Translations under genes and position numbers: made by a program
DNA from: JBLFWJ01 sp047611425
GTDB lineage: Bacteria; Bacteroidota; Bacteroidia; UBA10329
Assembly (NCBI GenBank): GCA_047611425.1
Contig: JBLFWJ010000056.1
Location: forward strand, 1 to 17,641
Length of the DNA: 17,641 bases
Direction of reading: 5' to 3'
In this document: one piece after another, positions 7,013 to 13,761 of the stretch
Layout of the letters: every line of letters starts with the position of its first letter
Position numbering within the stretch: the first letter of the stretch is position 1
The notes under the pieces: generated by a model
Told to the model about the DNA's origin: nothing
Database searches by the model: none
The model's input: the letters and a program-made list of their open reading frames with translations, nothing else

Positions 7013-8848
7013 ATGGAACATTACATCGTTTCTGCACGAAAGTACAGACCCTTGGTCTGGGAAGACGTGGTTGGTCAAAAGGCCATCACATCTACTTTGC
7101 AGCGCGCTATAGAAAACGACCATCTAGCTCAGGCATTTCTATTCTGCGGACCAAGAGGAGTGGGTAAAACCACTTGTGCTCGGATTCTGGCACGAGCTAT
7201 CAATGAAGACGACCAAACTGATTCGAATGAGGATTTCTCATTCAACATATTTGAATTGGATGCTGCCTCTAATAATAAGGTAGAGGATATTCGACATTTA
7301 ACCGACCAAGTGCGGTTTGCTCCGCAGAAGGGTAATTACAAGATTTACATCATTGATGAGGTTCACATGCTTAGCCAAGCGGCCTTCAATGCCTTCTTGA
7401 AAACTTTGGAAGAGCCACCTCCACACGCCATTTTCATTTTGGCGACAACGGAGAAGCACAAGATTATTCCAACTATTCTATCTCGGTGCCAGATTTTTGA
7501 TTTCAAGAGAATCGGCATTAATGATATGGTGGAGCACTTGCAATTCGTTGCGGGTAAAGAAGGTGTAACTACAGAAGAATCTGCTCTGCATGTGATTGCT
7601 GAAAAGGCCGATGGCGCCATGCGCGATGCCCTTTCAACATTTGATCGATTGGTCACATTTGCTGGGGACAACCTTACTTATAAGGATGCGATTGCCAATC
7701 TGAATATTCTTGATCACGATTATTACTTCAAAACCACCGAGCAAATTTTGACCGGTGATGTTTCAGGAATTCTACTCACATTCAATGATGTGCTGGCCAA
7801 TGGTTTCAACGGACATGATTTTATCAATGGTTTGGCCAACCATCTTAGAAACCTGCTTGTAACCAAGGATCCTGCAACTCAGAATCTACTTGAGGTTAGT
7901 GGAGCAGTTCTTAATAGGTACAAGGAGCAATCTGCAAGTTGCAGTGTTGCTAATTTGTTAAAGTCTTTGCGGATCACCAATCAAACGGACGTCCAATATC
8001 GCAATAGCAAGAACCAACGACTTTTGGTAGAGTTGGCGTTGATGCGACTCTGTGAACTTCATGGAGAATTGAGTGATCACATAGAGCAACCGCTCGAAAA
8101 AAAAAACACCAGTAGTCTCGTAGCAGAGCCTGTTGTTCAGATTGAAAAACCTCAGCCAGTTCCAGTTGAAACTCCAGTTGAGGAGCCTAAGCAGGAGTCC
8201 TCTCCAGAGCCAGTTCCCGTTGCAGTGCAGCCAAAAGTTGAAGCAACGGAACCTCAGAAAGTTGAGGTTCCGGCTGAAGAGCTTGCTGCTGATGTAACAA
8301 CCGTACCAAAGGAGCCTACCAGTCCTACCCCAGCCCATGTTGAAGAAACAGAAGCGCCAAAGCCAAAAGTTAAATTAGAACGGAAACGTTCACGAGCAGG
8401 TGGGTTGATTAACATTGCTAATCTAGGAAGCACATCTAAGGAGGAAGAGGGTGGTAGTGAAAATGCCACTCCCGATTTATCGGAATCTTTTACAGAAGAA
8501 GAATTACTGAAAGTTTGGAAAGATCAGGCTCTCGAACTTTTTTCTGACCGGCCTTCACTCCGATCCACTTTAGACAAAAGTCGTCCTACTGTTAATGATG
8601 GAAATGTGATAGTCGTAAAGCTGGAAAATTCCGCACAAGTTGAGACACTTCGTGAGCATGGAACCGAAATGCTTGAGAATATCAGAAAAGCACTAAACAA
8701 CTACACAATCACTTTAGAAACTGAAGTTGACAAAGTCATCAGTAGCAAGCAGGCGTTTACTTCCAAAGACAAATACGAAAAGCTTAAAGAAGAAAATCCA
8801 GATTTGGAAAAGCTCAAAGACCAACTAGGTTTAGACCTCGATTATTGA
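7013..8848 (+). CDS. dnaX: DNA polymerase III subunits gamma/tau (clamp loader ATPase)
   Basis: DnaX is the motor of the sliding-clamp loader and, as tau, ties polymerase and helicase together. The 611-residue product has an AAA+ module with Walker A GPRGVGKTT (46-54), Walker B IYIIDEVHM (111-119), sensor-1 region LATTE (143-147), SRC arginine finger (R158) and sensor 2 in GAMRDA (R204). Domain III runs to about 355. A Pro/Glu/Val/Lys-rich linker follows (about 370-455). The tau-type tail (about 490-611) ends with TSKDKYEKLKEENPDLEKLK, a Bacteroidota-style terminus. Oddities: the zinc-binding cysteine loop usual after Walker A is replaced by a short cysteine-free stretch (about 63-77), as I recall for other Flavobacteriia. 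A ten-A run at codons 362-365 lies at the domain III/linker junction and may yield a shorter gamma form. It diverges from rpsF. Confidence 0.97.
   Translation: MEHYIVSARKYRPLVWEDVVGQKAITSTLQRAIENDHLAQAFLFCGPRGVGKTTCARILARAINEDDQTDSNEDFSFNIFELDAASNNKVEDIRHLTDQVRFAPQKGNYKIYIIDEVHMLSQAAFNAFLKTLEEPPPHAIFILATTEKHKIIPTILSRCQIFDFKRIGINDMVEHLQFVAGKEGVTTEESALHVIAEKADGAMRDALSTFDRLVTFAGDNLTYKDAIANLNILDHDYYFKTTEQILTGDVSGILLTFNDVLANGFNGHDFINGLANHLRNLLVTKDPATQNLLEVSGAVLNRYKEQSASCSVANLLKSLRITNQTDVQYRNSKNQRLLVELALMRLCELHGELSDHIEQPLEKKNTSSLVAEPVVQIEKPQPVPVETPVEEPKQESSPEPVPVAVQPKVEATEPQKVEVPAEELAADVTTVPKEPTSPTPAHVEETEAPKPKVKLERKRSRAGGLINIANLGSTSKEEEGGSENATPDLSESFTEEELLKVWKDQALELFSDRPSLRSTLDKSRPTVNDGNVIVVKLENSAQVETLREHGTEMLENIRKALNNYTITLETEVDKVISSKQAFTSKDKYEKLKEENPDLEKLKDQLGLDLDY
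8097..8123 (+). other. Candidate dnaX slippage/frameshift site (A10 run) with stops in both other frames
   Basis: Bases 8097-8106 are ten A, read in frame as GAA AAA AAA AAC (E362-K-K-N365) and including the -1 slippery heptamer A AAA AAC (8101-8107). A -1 shift, or one extra A in the mRNA, leads to CAC CAG TAG (stop at 8113-8115), giving a product of 367 residues. A +1 shift, or one A fewer, leads to a stop at 8121-8123 after 369 residues. Either product keeps the AAA+ module and oligomerisation domain and loses the tau tail, as gamma does in E. coli (ribosomal frameshift) and Thermus thermophilus (transcript slippage on A9). No strong stimulatory hairpin was found just downstream. Confidence 0.6.
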
Positions 8849-8919
8849 GCTCAAATTCATCGCGATTCACCATCTGATTTAGGTCGTTTTGGGCGCTTCG
8901 TTGGTGAAGGATCAAATCC

Positions 8920-8927
8920 TATTTTTG
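8920..8927 (+). promoter_or_regulatory. Candidate -7 box of the icd promoter
   Basis: TATTTTTG fits TAnnTTTG and lies in the 92-base gap after dnaX. The closest upstream TTG (8901-8903) is 16 bases away, shorter than the usual 19-21. The start point would be near 8932-8934, leaving a leader of under 15 bases. Confidence 0.4.
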
Positions 8928-8940
8928 CATGACTTAAAAA

Positions 8941-10215
8941 ATGAGCATGTCCGGATCAAAAATTACTGTTGAAGAAGAAGGTGTACTTAATGTACCTAAC
9001 GACCCAATCATCCCTTTTATTGAGGGTGACGGAATTGGCCCGGATATTTGGGCAGCATCGAAAAAAGTTCTGGAAGCCGCTGTTGAAAAGGCTTACGGTG
9101 ACGAACGAAAAATTGTTTGGAAAGAAGTACTTGCTGGTGAAAAAGCGTTTAATGCAACTGGCGAGTGGCTACCTAAAGAAACACTTGACGTAATAGATGA
9201 ATATCTAATTGCAATCAAAGGACCATTAACAACGCCTGTTGGCGGTGGAATTCGATCATTAAATGTTGCGCTTCGACAGGAGCTTGATTTGTATGCTTGC
9301 CTTCGTCCGGTTCGTTGGTTCGAAGGTGTGCCTTCCCCAATGAAGCATCCTGAGTATGTTGACATGACAATTTTTCGTGAAAACACGGAAGACATCTACG
9401 CAGGAATCGAGTGGATGGCTGGTAGCGATGAAGTAAAAAAGGTGATTAAATTCTTCGAAGAGGAAATGGGCGTGAAGAACATTCGCTTTCCAGAATCTTC
9501 GTCAATTGGTGTTAAGCCAGTTTCTCTTGATGGGTCTGAACGTTTGATTAGAGCTGCTATTCAGTTCGCAGTTGATAATGGCAAGCCTAGTGTAACGCTT
9601 GTACACAAGGGGAATATCATGAAATTCACCGAAGGTGCTTTCAAGGATTGGGGATATGAATTGGCTGAACGTGAATTCCCAAATGACACGTTTACTTGGA
9701 ACCAGTACGACAAGATTGCTGCTGAAAAAGGAACGGACGAAGCAAACCGCGCACAGGATGCAGCTTTGCTTGACGGCCAAGTATTAATCAAGGATAGCAT
9801 TGCGGATGCATTTCTTCAGCAGATTCAATTGCGACCAAGAGAGTACTCTGTAATTGCAACCCTGAACTTAAACGGTGATTATTGCTCGGATGCATTGGCT
9901 GCCGCAGTTGGTGGAATTGGCATCGCACCAGGTGCTAATATCAATTACCTAACAGGCCACGCAATCTTTGAGGCAACTCACGGAACAGCACCTAAGTATG
10001 CTGGTCAGGATAAAGTAAATCCTAGTTCTGTCATCCTTTCTGGCGCAATGATGCTTGAGCACATGGGATGGAAGCACGCTGCCACTTTAATCTATAGTGG
10101 TATTGAAAAGTCAATCGAGAAGAAGCGAGTAACGTATGACTTCGAGCGATTGATGGAAGGTGCAACACTTTTGAAGTGTTCTGAATTCGGAGACGAGATT
10201 ATCTCGAATATGTGA
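8941..10215 (+). CDS. icd: Isocitrate dehydrogenase, NADP-type, homodimeric E. coli-like class
   Basis: Icd oxidatively decarboxylates isocitrate to 2-oxoglutarate. The 424-residue protein matches E. coli Icd (416) along its length: PIIPFIEGDGIG, AIKGPLTTPVGGGIRSLNV, FRENTEDIYAGIEW, LVHKGNIMKFTEGAFKDWGY and EATHGTAPKYAGQDKVNP. NADP-selecting residues are present: K352-Y353, V359, Y399 and R403 (E. coli K344, Y345, V351, Y391, R395). Catalytic Y153 and K223 and metal-binding D285, D313 and D317 fit. Ser106 in GGGIRSLNVALRQ corresponds to E. coli Ser113, the serine phosphorylated by AceK, whose gene is convergent with this one. A segment at about 246-284 is longer than in E. coli. Two start codons compete (8941 and 8947); MSMSGSKI or MSGSKI makes little difference to the protein. 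No Shine-Dalgarno. Confidence 0.97.
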   Translation: MSMSGSKITVEEEGVLNVPNDPIIPFIEGDGIGPDIWAASKKVLEAAVEKAYGDERKIVWKEVLAGEKAFNATGEWLPKETLDVIDEYLIAIKGPLTTPVGGGIRSLNVALRQELDLYACLRPVRWFEGVPSPMKHPEYVDMTIFRENTEDIYAGIEWMAGSDEVKKVIKFFEEEMGVKNIRFPESSSIGVKPVSLDGSERLIRAAIQFAVDNGKPSVTLVHKGNIMKFTEGAFKDWGYELAEREFPNDTFTWNQYDKIAAEKGTDEANRAQDAALLDGQVLIKDSIADAFLQQIQLRPREYSVIATLNLNGDYCSDALAAAVGGIGIAPGANINYLTGHAIFEATHGTAPKYAGQDKVNPSSVILSGAMMLEHMGWKHAATLIYSGIEKSIEKKRVTYDFERLMEGATLLKCSEFGDEIISNM

Positions 10216-10234
10216 TTCGATTAAATTGAAAACC

Positions 10235-10269
10235 AAGCCCCAATCGAGCAATCGGTTGGGGCTTTTTTT
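10235..10269 (+). terminator. Rho-independent terminator of icd, overlapping the aceK stop codon
   Basis: AAGCCCCAATCG (10235-10246) pairs with CGGTTGGGGCTT (10253-10264) with one wobble, a 6-base loop and seven T (10263-10269). The aceK stop codon on the other strand (10270-10268) sits at the end of the T-run. On the aceK transcript the same stem is followed by GGTTTTC, so it may act weakly in both directions. Confidence 0.9.
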
Positions 10270-12010
10270 ATGACGGAATACTCAAACTGAACCCACCCAA
10301 CTTGGTCTCTCTCATGTAAGGGTAGAAATCGAGCATCTTTCCATCTGAGTGAACCTGCTGCATGCCTTTCCAAAAATCCACATTCAATAGATCTTGATGA
10401 TCGGCAAGAAATGCTTTTCTCAATGGGCCAGCAGGAACCATAAATGCGGCAAGCTCCTCTGGAAACACATCATTGTCATTCACTGTGTACCAAGCTTCTC
10501 CACTGTACAACTGCTCCTCATTTCTTGCTTCTGGAATCCTTCTAAAATTGACCTGCTCCAAAAAGCACAATTCATCGTAATCGTAAAAGATCACCCGTCC
10601 ATGACGGGTTACGCCAAAGTTCTTGAGTAAAAGATCACCTGGAAAAATATTAACCGCAGCCAGTTCCTTTATCGCATATCCATAATCAACTACAGCCCGT
10701 TCAGCTTTTCCCTCATCAACCACTTGCAGGTAGAGGTTTAAGGGTATCATCTTACGCTCCGTGAATAGATGATTGATCACCACCTCATCGCCATCAATAT
10801 GAACAGTATTTCCACATTCGTTTAGTAATTCATCCAGCACCTCATCGGAAAATCGATCCTTTTTAAACCGAAGAAATTCAAACTCCTGCGCATCGGCCAA
10901 TCGGCCAACACGATCATGCATAAACACCAACCGATAACAGTTAATCACTTGCTGTCGACTGACATTCTTAGGGGGCTTGAACTTGTCTCGAATAACCTTG
11001 AAAACCAAAGAGAATCCTCTAAGGGTGAACACAGACATCACCATCCCTTTCACACCTGGTGCGAATAAAAATTGTTCTTCGGTGCCATCCAAATGCTCAA
11101 AAATTTCTTTGTACAGGACCGTCTTCGCGTGTCGATCAAAACCGAGACTGGCAAACAACTCGCTCGATTTCTTGTGGTTCATGAGCGGCTTTAGGAATTG
11201 TACCAAATCCACTGGATTAGTACAGTCCACGAAAAAGTATGAACGCGTAAAACTGAACACGATTGAAATCTCTGGTCTAGTGAGTAGGATAGTATCTACG
11301 CTTACCCCATCCTCGCCTTGCAGTAAGGAAACCACGATTGGAATGTGCACATTTCCCTTGCTCATCCGGCCAACCATGTAGGCTCCTTTATTTCTATAGA
11401 AAACGGGACGAACCATGTCGACATGATCAACGTCCACCTTGCCAAAACGCTCTTTTAAATGGACAAGAATTTGCTGTCCGATCCTTTCAACATCACCTTC
11501 AATATCTTTGAACTTAAACTTGAAATCGTACGCTTTTAAAATCTTGTGTAAAATGATGTTGACGTGATCATTTCCCAGATAAAACCGTTTGTAAATCGGC
11601 ACTTCCGGTATGCTGAAAATTACCTTTCTGTCGAAGTCGATGAATTCAATATCGGAATCAATCCGCTCGGTGTCGAACATCTTCCGCATCACAGAGTTGA
11701 AGAATGTCTCAATAATAGGCCCTTCCCTTCTATCCTTTATCAATTCATAGAACTCGGACTTAAGCTTTCTCCACGTCAAGTGAAATTGAACATCATCACC
11801 AAGTAAATCCTTGGCAAGATCCACCGCTTGCCGTACTTCCTTTTTGTACAAATCGAGTCGCTCATGCGATGCTATTGTTATAGCTGTCCAATCCCGATTT
11901 GCAAATCGTTCGCTAGCGCCTCTAGTAAGAACCATGAAATGAGCATTGAATGCCTCAAACTCATACAAAATTCCTTTGGCTGTTTTTTGTATTAGCTTTT
12001 TACTGGCCAT
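10268..12010 (-). CDS. aceK: Isocitrate dehydrogenase kinase/phosphatase
   Basis: AceK phosphorylates Icd at its substrate-binding serine, turning it off and sending isocitrate to the glyoxylate shunt, and also removes the phosphate. The 580-residue product is full length (E. coli 578). It contains the nucleotide loop APGVKGMVMSVF (317-328), FKVIRDKF with K338, HDRVGRLADAQEFEF (365-379), DYGYAIKELAAVNIFPGDLL with D459, KNFGVTRHG with N464, and VIFYDYDEL with D477/D479. These correspond with a constant offset of two to E. coli K336, D457, N462, D475 and D477, so both activities look possible. The regulatory domain fills about 1-310. The gene starts 3 bases after a lipoprotein gene and is probably co-transcribed with it; it is convergent with its expected substrate gene, icd. 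No aceA or aceB is in the window. The family is, to my knowledge, chiefly proteobacterial. Confidence 0.96.
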   Translation of the reverse strand: MASKKLIQKTAKGILYEFEAFNAHFMVLTRGASERFANRDWTAITIASHERLDLYKKEVRQAVDLAKDLLGDDVQFHLTWRKLKSEFYELIKDRREGPIIETFFNSVMRKMFDTERIDSDIEFIDFDRKVIFSIPEVPIYKRFYLGNDHVNIILHKILKAYDFKFKFKDIEGDVERIGQQILVHLKERFGKVDVDHVDMVRPVFYRNKGAYMVGRMSKGNVHIPIVVSLLQGEDGVSVDTILLTRPEISIVFSFTRSYFFVDCTNPVDLVQFLKPLMNHKKSSELFASLGFDRHAKTVLYKEIFEHLDGTEEQFLFAPGVKGMVMSVFTLRGFSLVFKVIRDKFKPPKNVSRQQVINCYRLVFMHDRVGRLADAQEFEFLRFKKDRFSDEVLDELLNECGNTVHIDGDEVVINHLFTERKMIPLNLYLQVVDEGKAERAVVDYGYAIKELAAVNIFPGDLLLKNFGVTRHGRVIFYDYDELCFLEQVNFRRIPEARNEEQLYSGEAWYTVNDNDVFPEELAAFMVPAGPLRKAFLADHQDLLNVDFWKGMQQVHSDGKMLDFYPYMRETKLGGFSLSIPS

Positions 12011-12013
12011 TCT

Positions 12014-13309
12014 TCACTTCGTGTAATGAAAATCAAAGGAAACAACATCTTCCGAAAATTGATGCGTTGTAATCAATGTTCCTGCAGTTGTATATTCTTG
12101 GATCATATTTGAAGATGAAGAAAGCAATACTCCTCGATCAGTGTCAAATTTCAAACCTGTGGATACAACACTGGGAACAATGAAATTCAAGAAATTAGGT
12201 AAGAACGTGTATGCATAAATTCCATCTGACTGGGCAATAAAATAGGTGTTTCCATTGCTCTTAACCGCATCGATTACTGAGCCAGGCTCCAACGTTCTCG
12301 GCTCCCAAATCACATTCTCGAAATATGAATACTGGAACACTCTCGCCTGGCCATTATCGTTTCCAAAAATGAGAACGCTTTCTTCATTAAAAGGGCAGAT
12401 TGATACTACATCCATAGGCACTTCCAACAAATTCTGCAATGCCATACTTGCTCGATTATAATGGGCCATAAAGTAATTTGTAGTTCCTGATTGAACCTGT
12501 TCCACCAGTAGGTGTTCTCCTGCAACAATCAACTCTTCCGGTCGATATGTTGCCGAAATTTCCTTATTCACGATTAGACTGCCAAAATCGTTGTATCCTA
12601 GAATAACGTGGTTGTAGCCAGAAATTAAAACATCACTTCCATCACAAGTAGCACCGGAAAAAGCAGGTGCTGGGGGTTGACCAGGCGAAGTGGTCTCCCA
12701 AACTAACCCTCCATTTAAAAGGTCAATGGATGAAACTTTTCCATCAATGTCACCAACAACAATAGCCTGATCATTTCGATTGTTTACACATACTTCCCCT
12801 CCGTCATGATTTAACACAGATAAAGGTGATACCAGTCCCATAGAGTCAACCCTATGTAACGCTGCACTTCCAGAGTTCGTCAACGCTACTATCGATCTTC
12901 TGTTCTTTGGGAATGCAATCAAATGCACAGAAACAAAGGCCAAACTTTGATTGACACCATCGGATGCTCTAACGTTAATTGAGTAAGTACCTGTCTCTAA
13001 GTATTTATCTTCCAAAATAATTGACAGAATTCCAGAATACGATGCGGATCCAGGAACCGCGGATGCTGAAGTGGACGAAAGACGGCCTTCACTGTCTAAC
13101 AACTTAACACCCACCGACTCCAACAAAATATTATCCGTTGCTTCAAAACCGACACGAATTGTGTCTTTCACGTGATAAGTGGCGCCATCACTTGGGAAAT
13201 TAACGGTTACCTCCGGCCTAAGCTCATCTTCCTTTTTACAGGAATTTATACCCACAAGCAAAATGCCAATGACTAGGATCACGCTAATATTCCAACGGTT
13301 TGAAATCAC
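12014..13309 (-). CDS. Probable surface lipoprotein with Ig-like and beta-propeller-like regions
   Basis: This is a 431-residue protein of unknown function. The signal peptide ends in lipobox I-N-S-C24. The residues after the cysteine, K-K-E-D-E, fit the X-K-(D/E)2-X lipoprotein export signal described in Capnocytophaga, so surface display is likely. Residues about 32-131 look like an Ig-like/cadherin-like beta domain (EVTVNFPSDGATY ... YSINVRASDGVNQS). About 138-431 is made of short beta-rich repeats like a PQQ/WD-type propeller (for example GDIDGKVSSIDLLNGGLVWE, 186-205). The start is GTG at 13309; no in-frame ATG lies upstream before a stop, and GTG gives a normal signal peptide. The stop codon is 3 bases from the aceK start, so the two genes probably share a transcript. 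A -7-like TACTTTCG (13321-13314, one mismatch) precedes it. Confidence 0.82.
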   Translation of the reverse strand: MISNRWNISVILVIGILLVGINSCKKEDELRPEVTVNFPSDGATYHVKDTIRVGFEATDNILLESVGVKLLDSEGRLSSTSASAVPGSASYSGILSIILEDKYLETGTYSINVRASDGVNQSLAFVSVHLIAFPKNRRSIVALTNSGSAALHRVDSMGLVSPLSVLNHDGGEVCVNNRNDQAIVVGDIDGKVSSIDLLNGGLVWETTSPGQPPAPAFSGATCDGSDVLISGYNHVILGYNDFGSLIVNKEISATYRPEELIVAGEHLLVEQVQSGTTNYFMAHYNRASMALQNLLEVPMDVVSICPFNEESVLIFGNDNGQARVFQYSYFENVIWEPRTLEPGSVIDAVKSNGNTYFIAQSDGIYAYTFLPNFLNFIVPSVVSTGLKFDTDRGVLLSSSSNMIQEYTTAGTLITTHQFSEDVVSFDFHYTK

Positions 13310-13473
13310 TTTACGAAAGTAACCAGCAACTCAGTCAGAACTAGTATCACAACTTACATTTTAGACCAAAATTGAATCTTCGTGAATAACTTTTCATCGT
13401 GAGATCGGTTAGCATCACGGCCAAAAAAGGGTTATTTTGTTTTCATTGTCTCAAATTAGAGCAAAAGATTAAA

Positions 13474-13752
13474 ATGGATCTTTCAGAAAACGATAAAAGT
13501 AAGAGGGCACACGCACGGCAGAAGGAAAAGGTAAAGATTCATTACCGCCAGAAAGTTAAGTTGAAACAGCGTGCTTCAGTTTGGGTTCGTTTAAAAAAGT
13601 ACGTTGGTAAAAATCGAAAGATGCTAACCGTATCAATACTTCTTGTGGTAGGATTGATTATCGCCATGACCAGTATTTTCTTAACGGTCAAACAAAAAAG
13701 CGACAGACACAAGGATCTTATGGAACAGAAGTTTACAGCACCAGCTAGCTAA
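13474..13752 (+). CDS. Small basic single-pass membrane protein, unknown function
   Basis: This 92-residue protein starts at ATG 13474 (MDLSENDKSKRAHARQKEKV). A longer frame from GTG 13399 would add 25 residues that resemble neither a signal peptide nor the rest. The N-terminal half is very rich in Lys and Arg (about 8-50). One transmembrane helix follows at about 51-72 (LTVSILLVVGLIIAMTSIFL), then a short polar tail. The positive-inside rule puts the basic half in the cytoplasm. It ends 9 bases before dnaB and is probably in the same transcript. I do not recognise a family. TTATTTTG (13432-13439) is a one-mismatch -7 box upstream. Confidence 0.7.
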   Translation: MDLSENDKSKRAHARQKEKVKIHYRQKVKLKQRASVWVRLKKYVGKNRKMLTVSILLVVGLIIAMTSIFLTVKQKSDRHKDLMEQKFTAPAS

Positions 13753-13761
13753 TCAATAACA

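Noticed and set aside
7958..8338. Minus-strand open frame of 126 codons opposite the dnaX linker, rich in Trp, Asn and Leu.
   Set aside because: Its composition is the reverse of the Pro/Glu/Val/Lys-rich linker codons, a typical shadow frame.
8437..8463. Perfect Shine-Dalgarno-like TAAGGAGG inside dnaX with GTG/ATG codons just downstream, suggesting an internal start.
   Set aside because: The GTG (8451) and ATG (8463) are in the wrong frame and lead to a stop within about 20 codons. Genes in this window do not use Shine-Dalgarno sites, and the bases simply encode SKEEEGG in the linker.
8866..8908. Inverted repeat TTCACCA/TGGTGAA upstream of icd as a possible operator.
   Set aside because: Only 7 bp with a 29-base gap, easily expected by chance; no regulator gene nearby to support it.
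10977..11381. Plus-strand open frame of 134 codons opposite aceK.
   Set aside because: It is fully inside aceK in antisense and shows no protein-like composition or motif; aceK is complete and well conserved.
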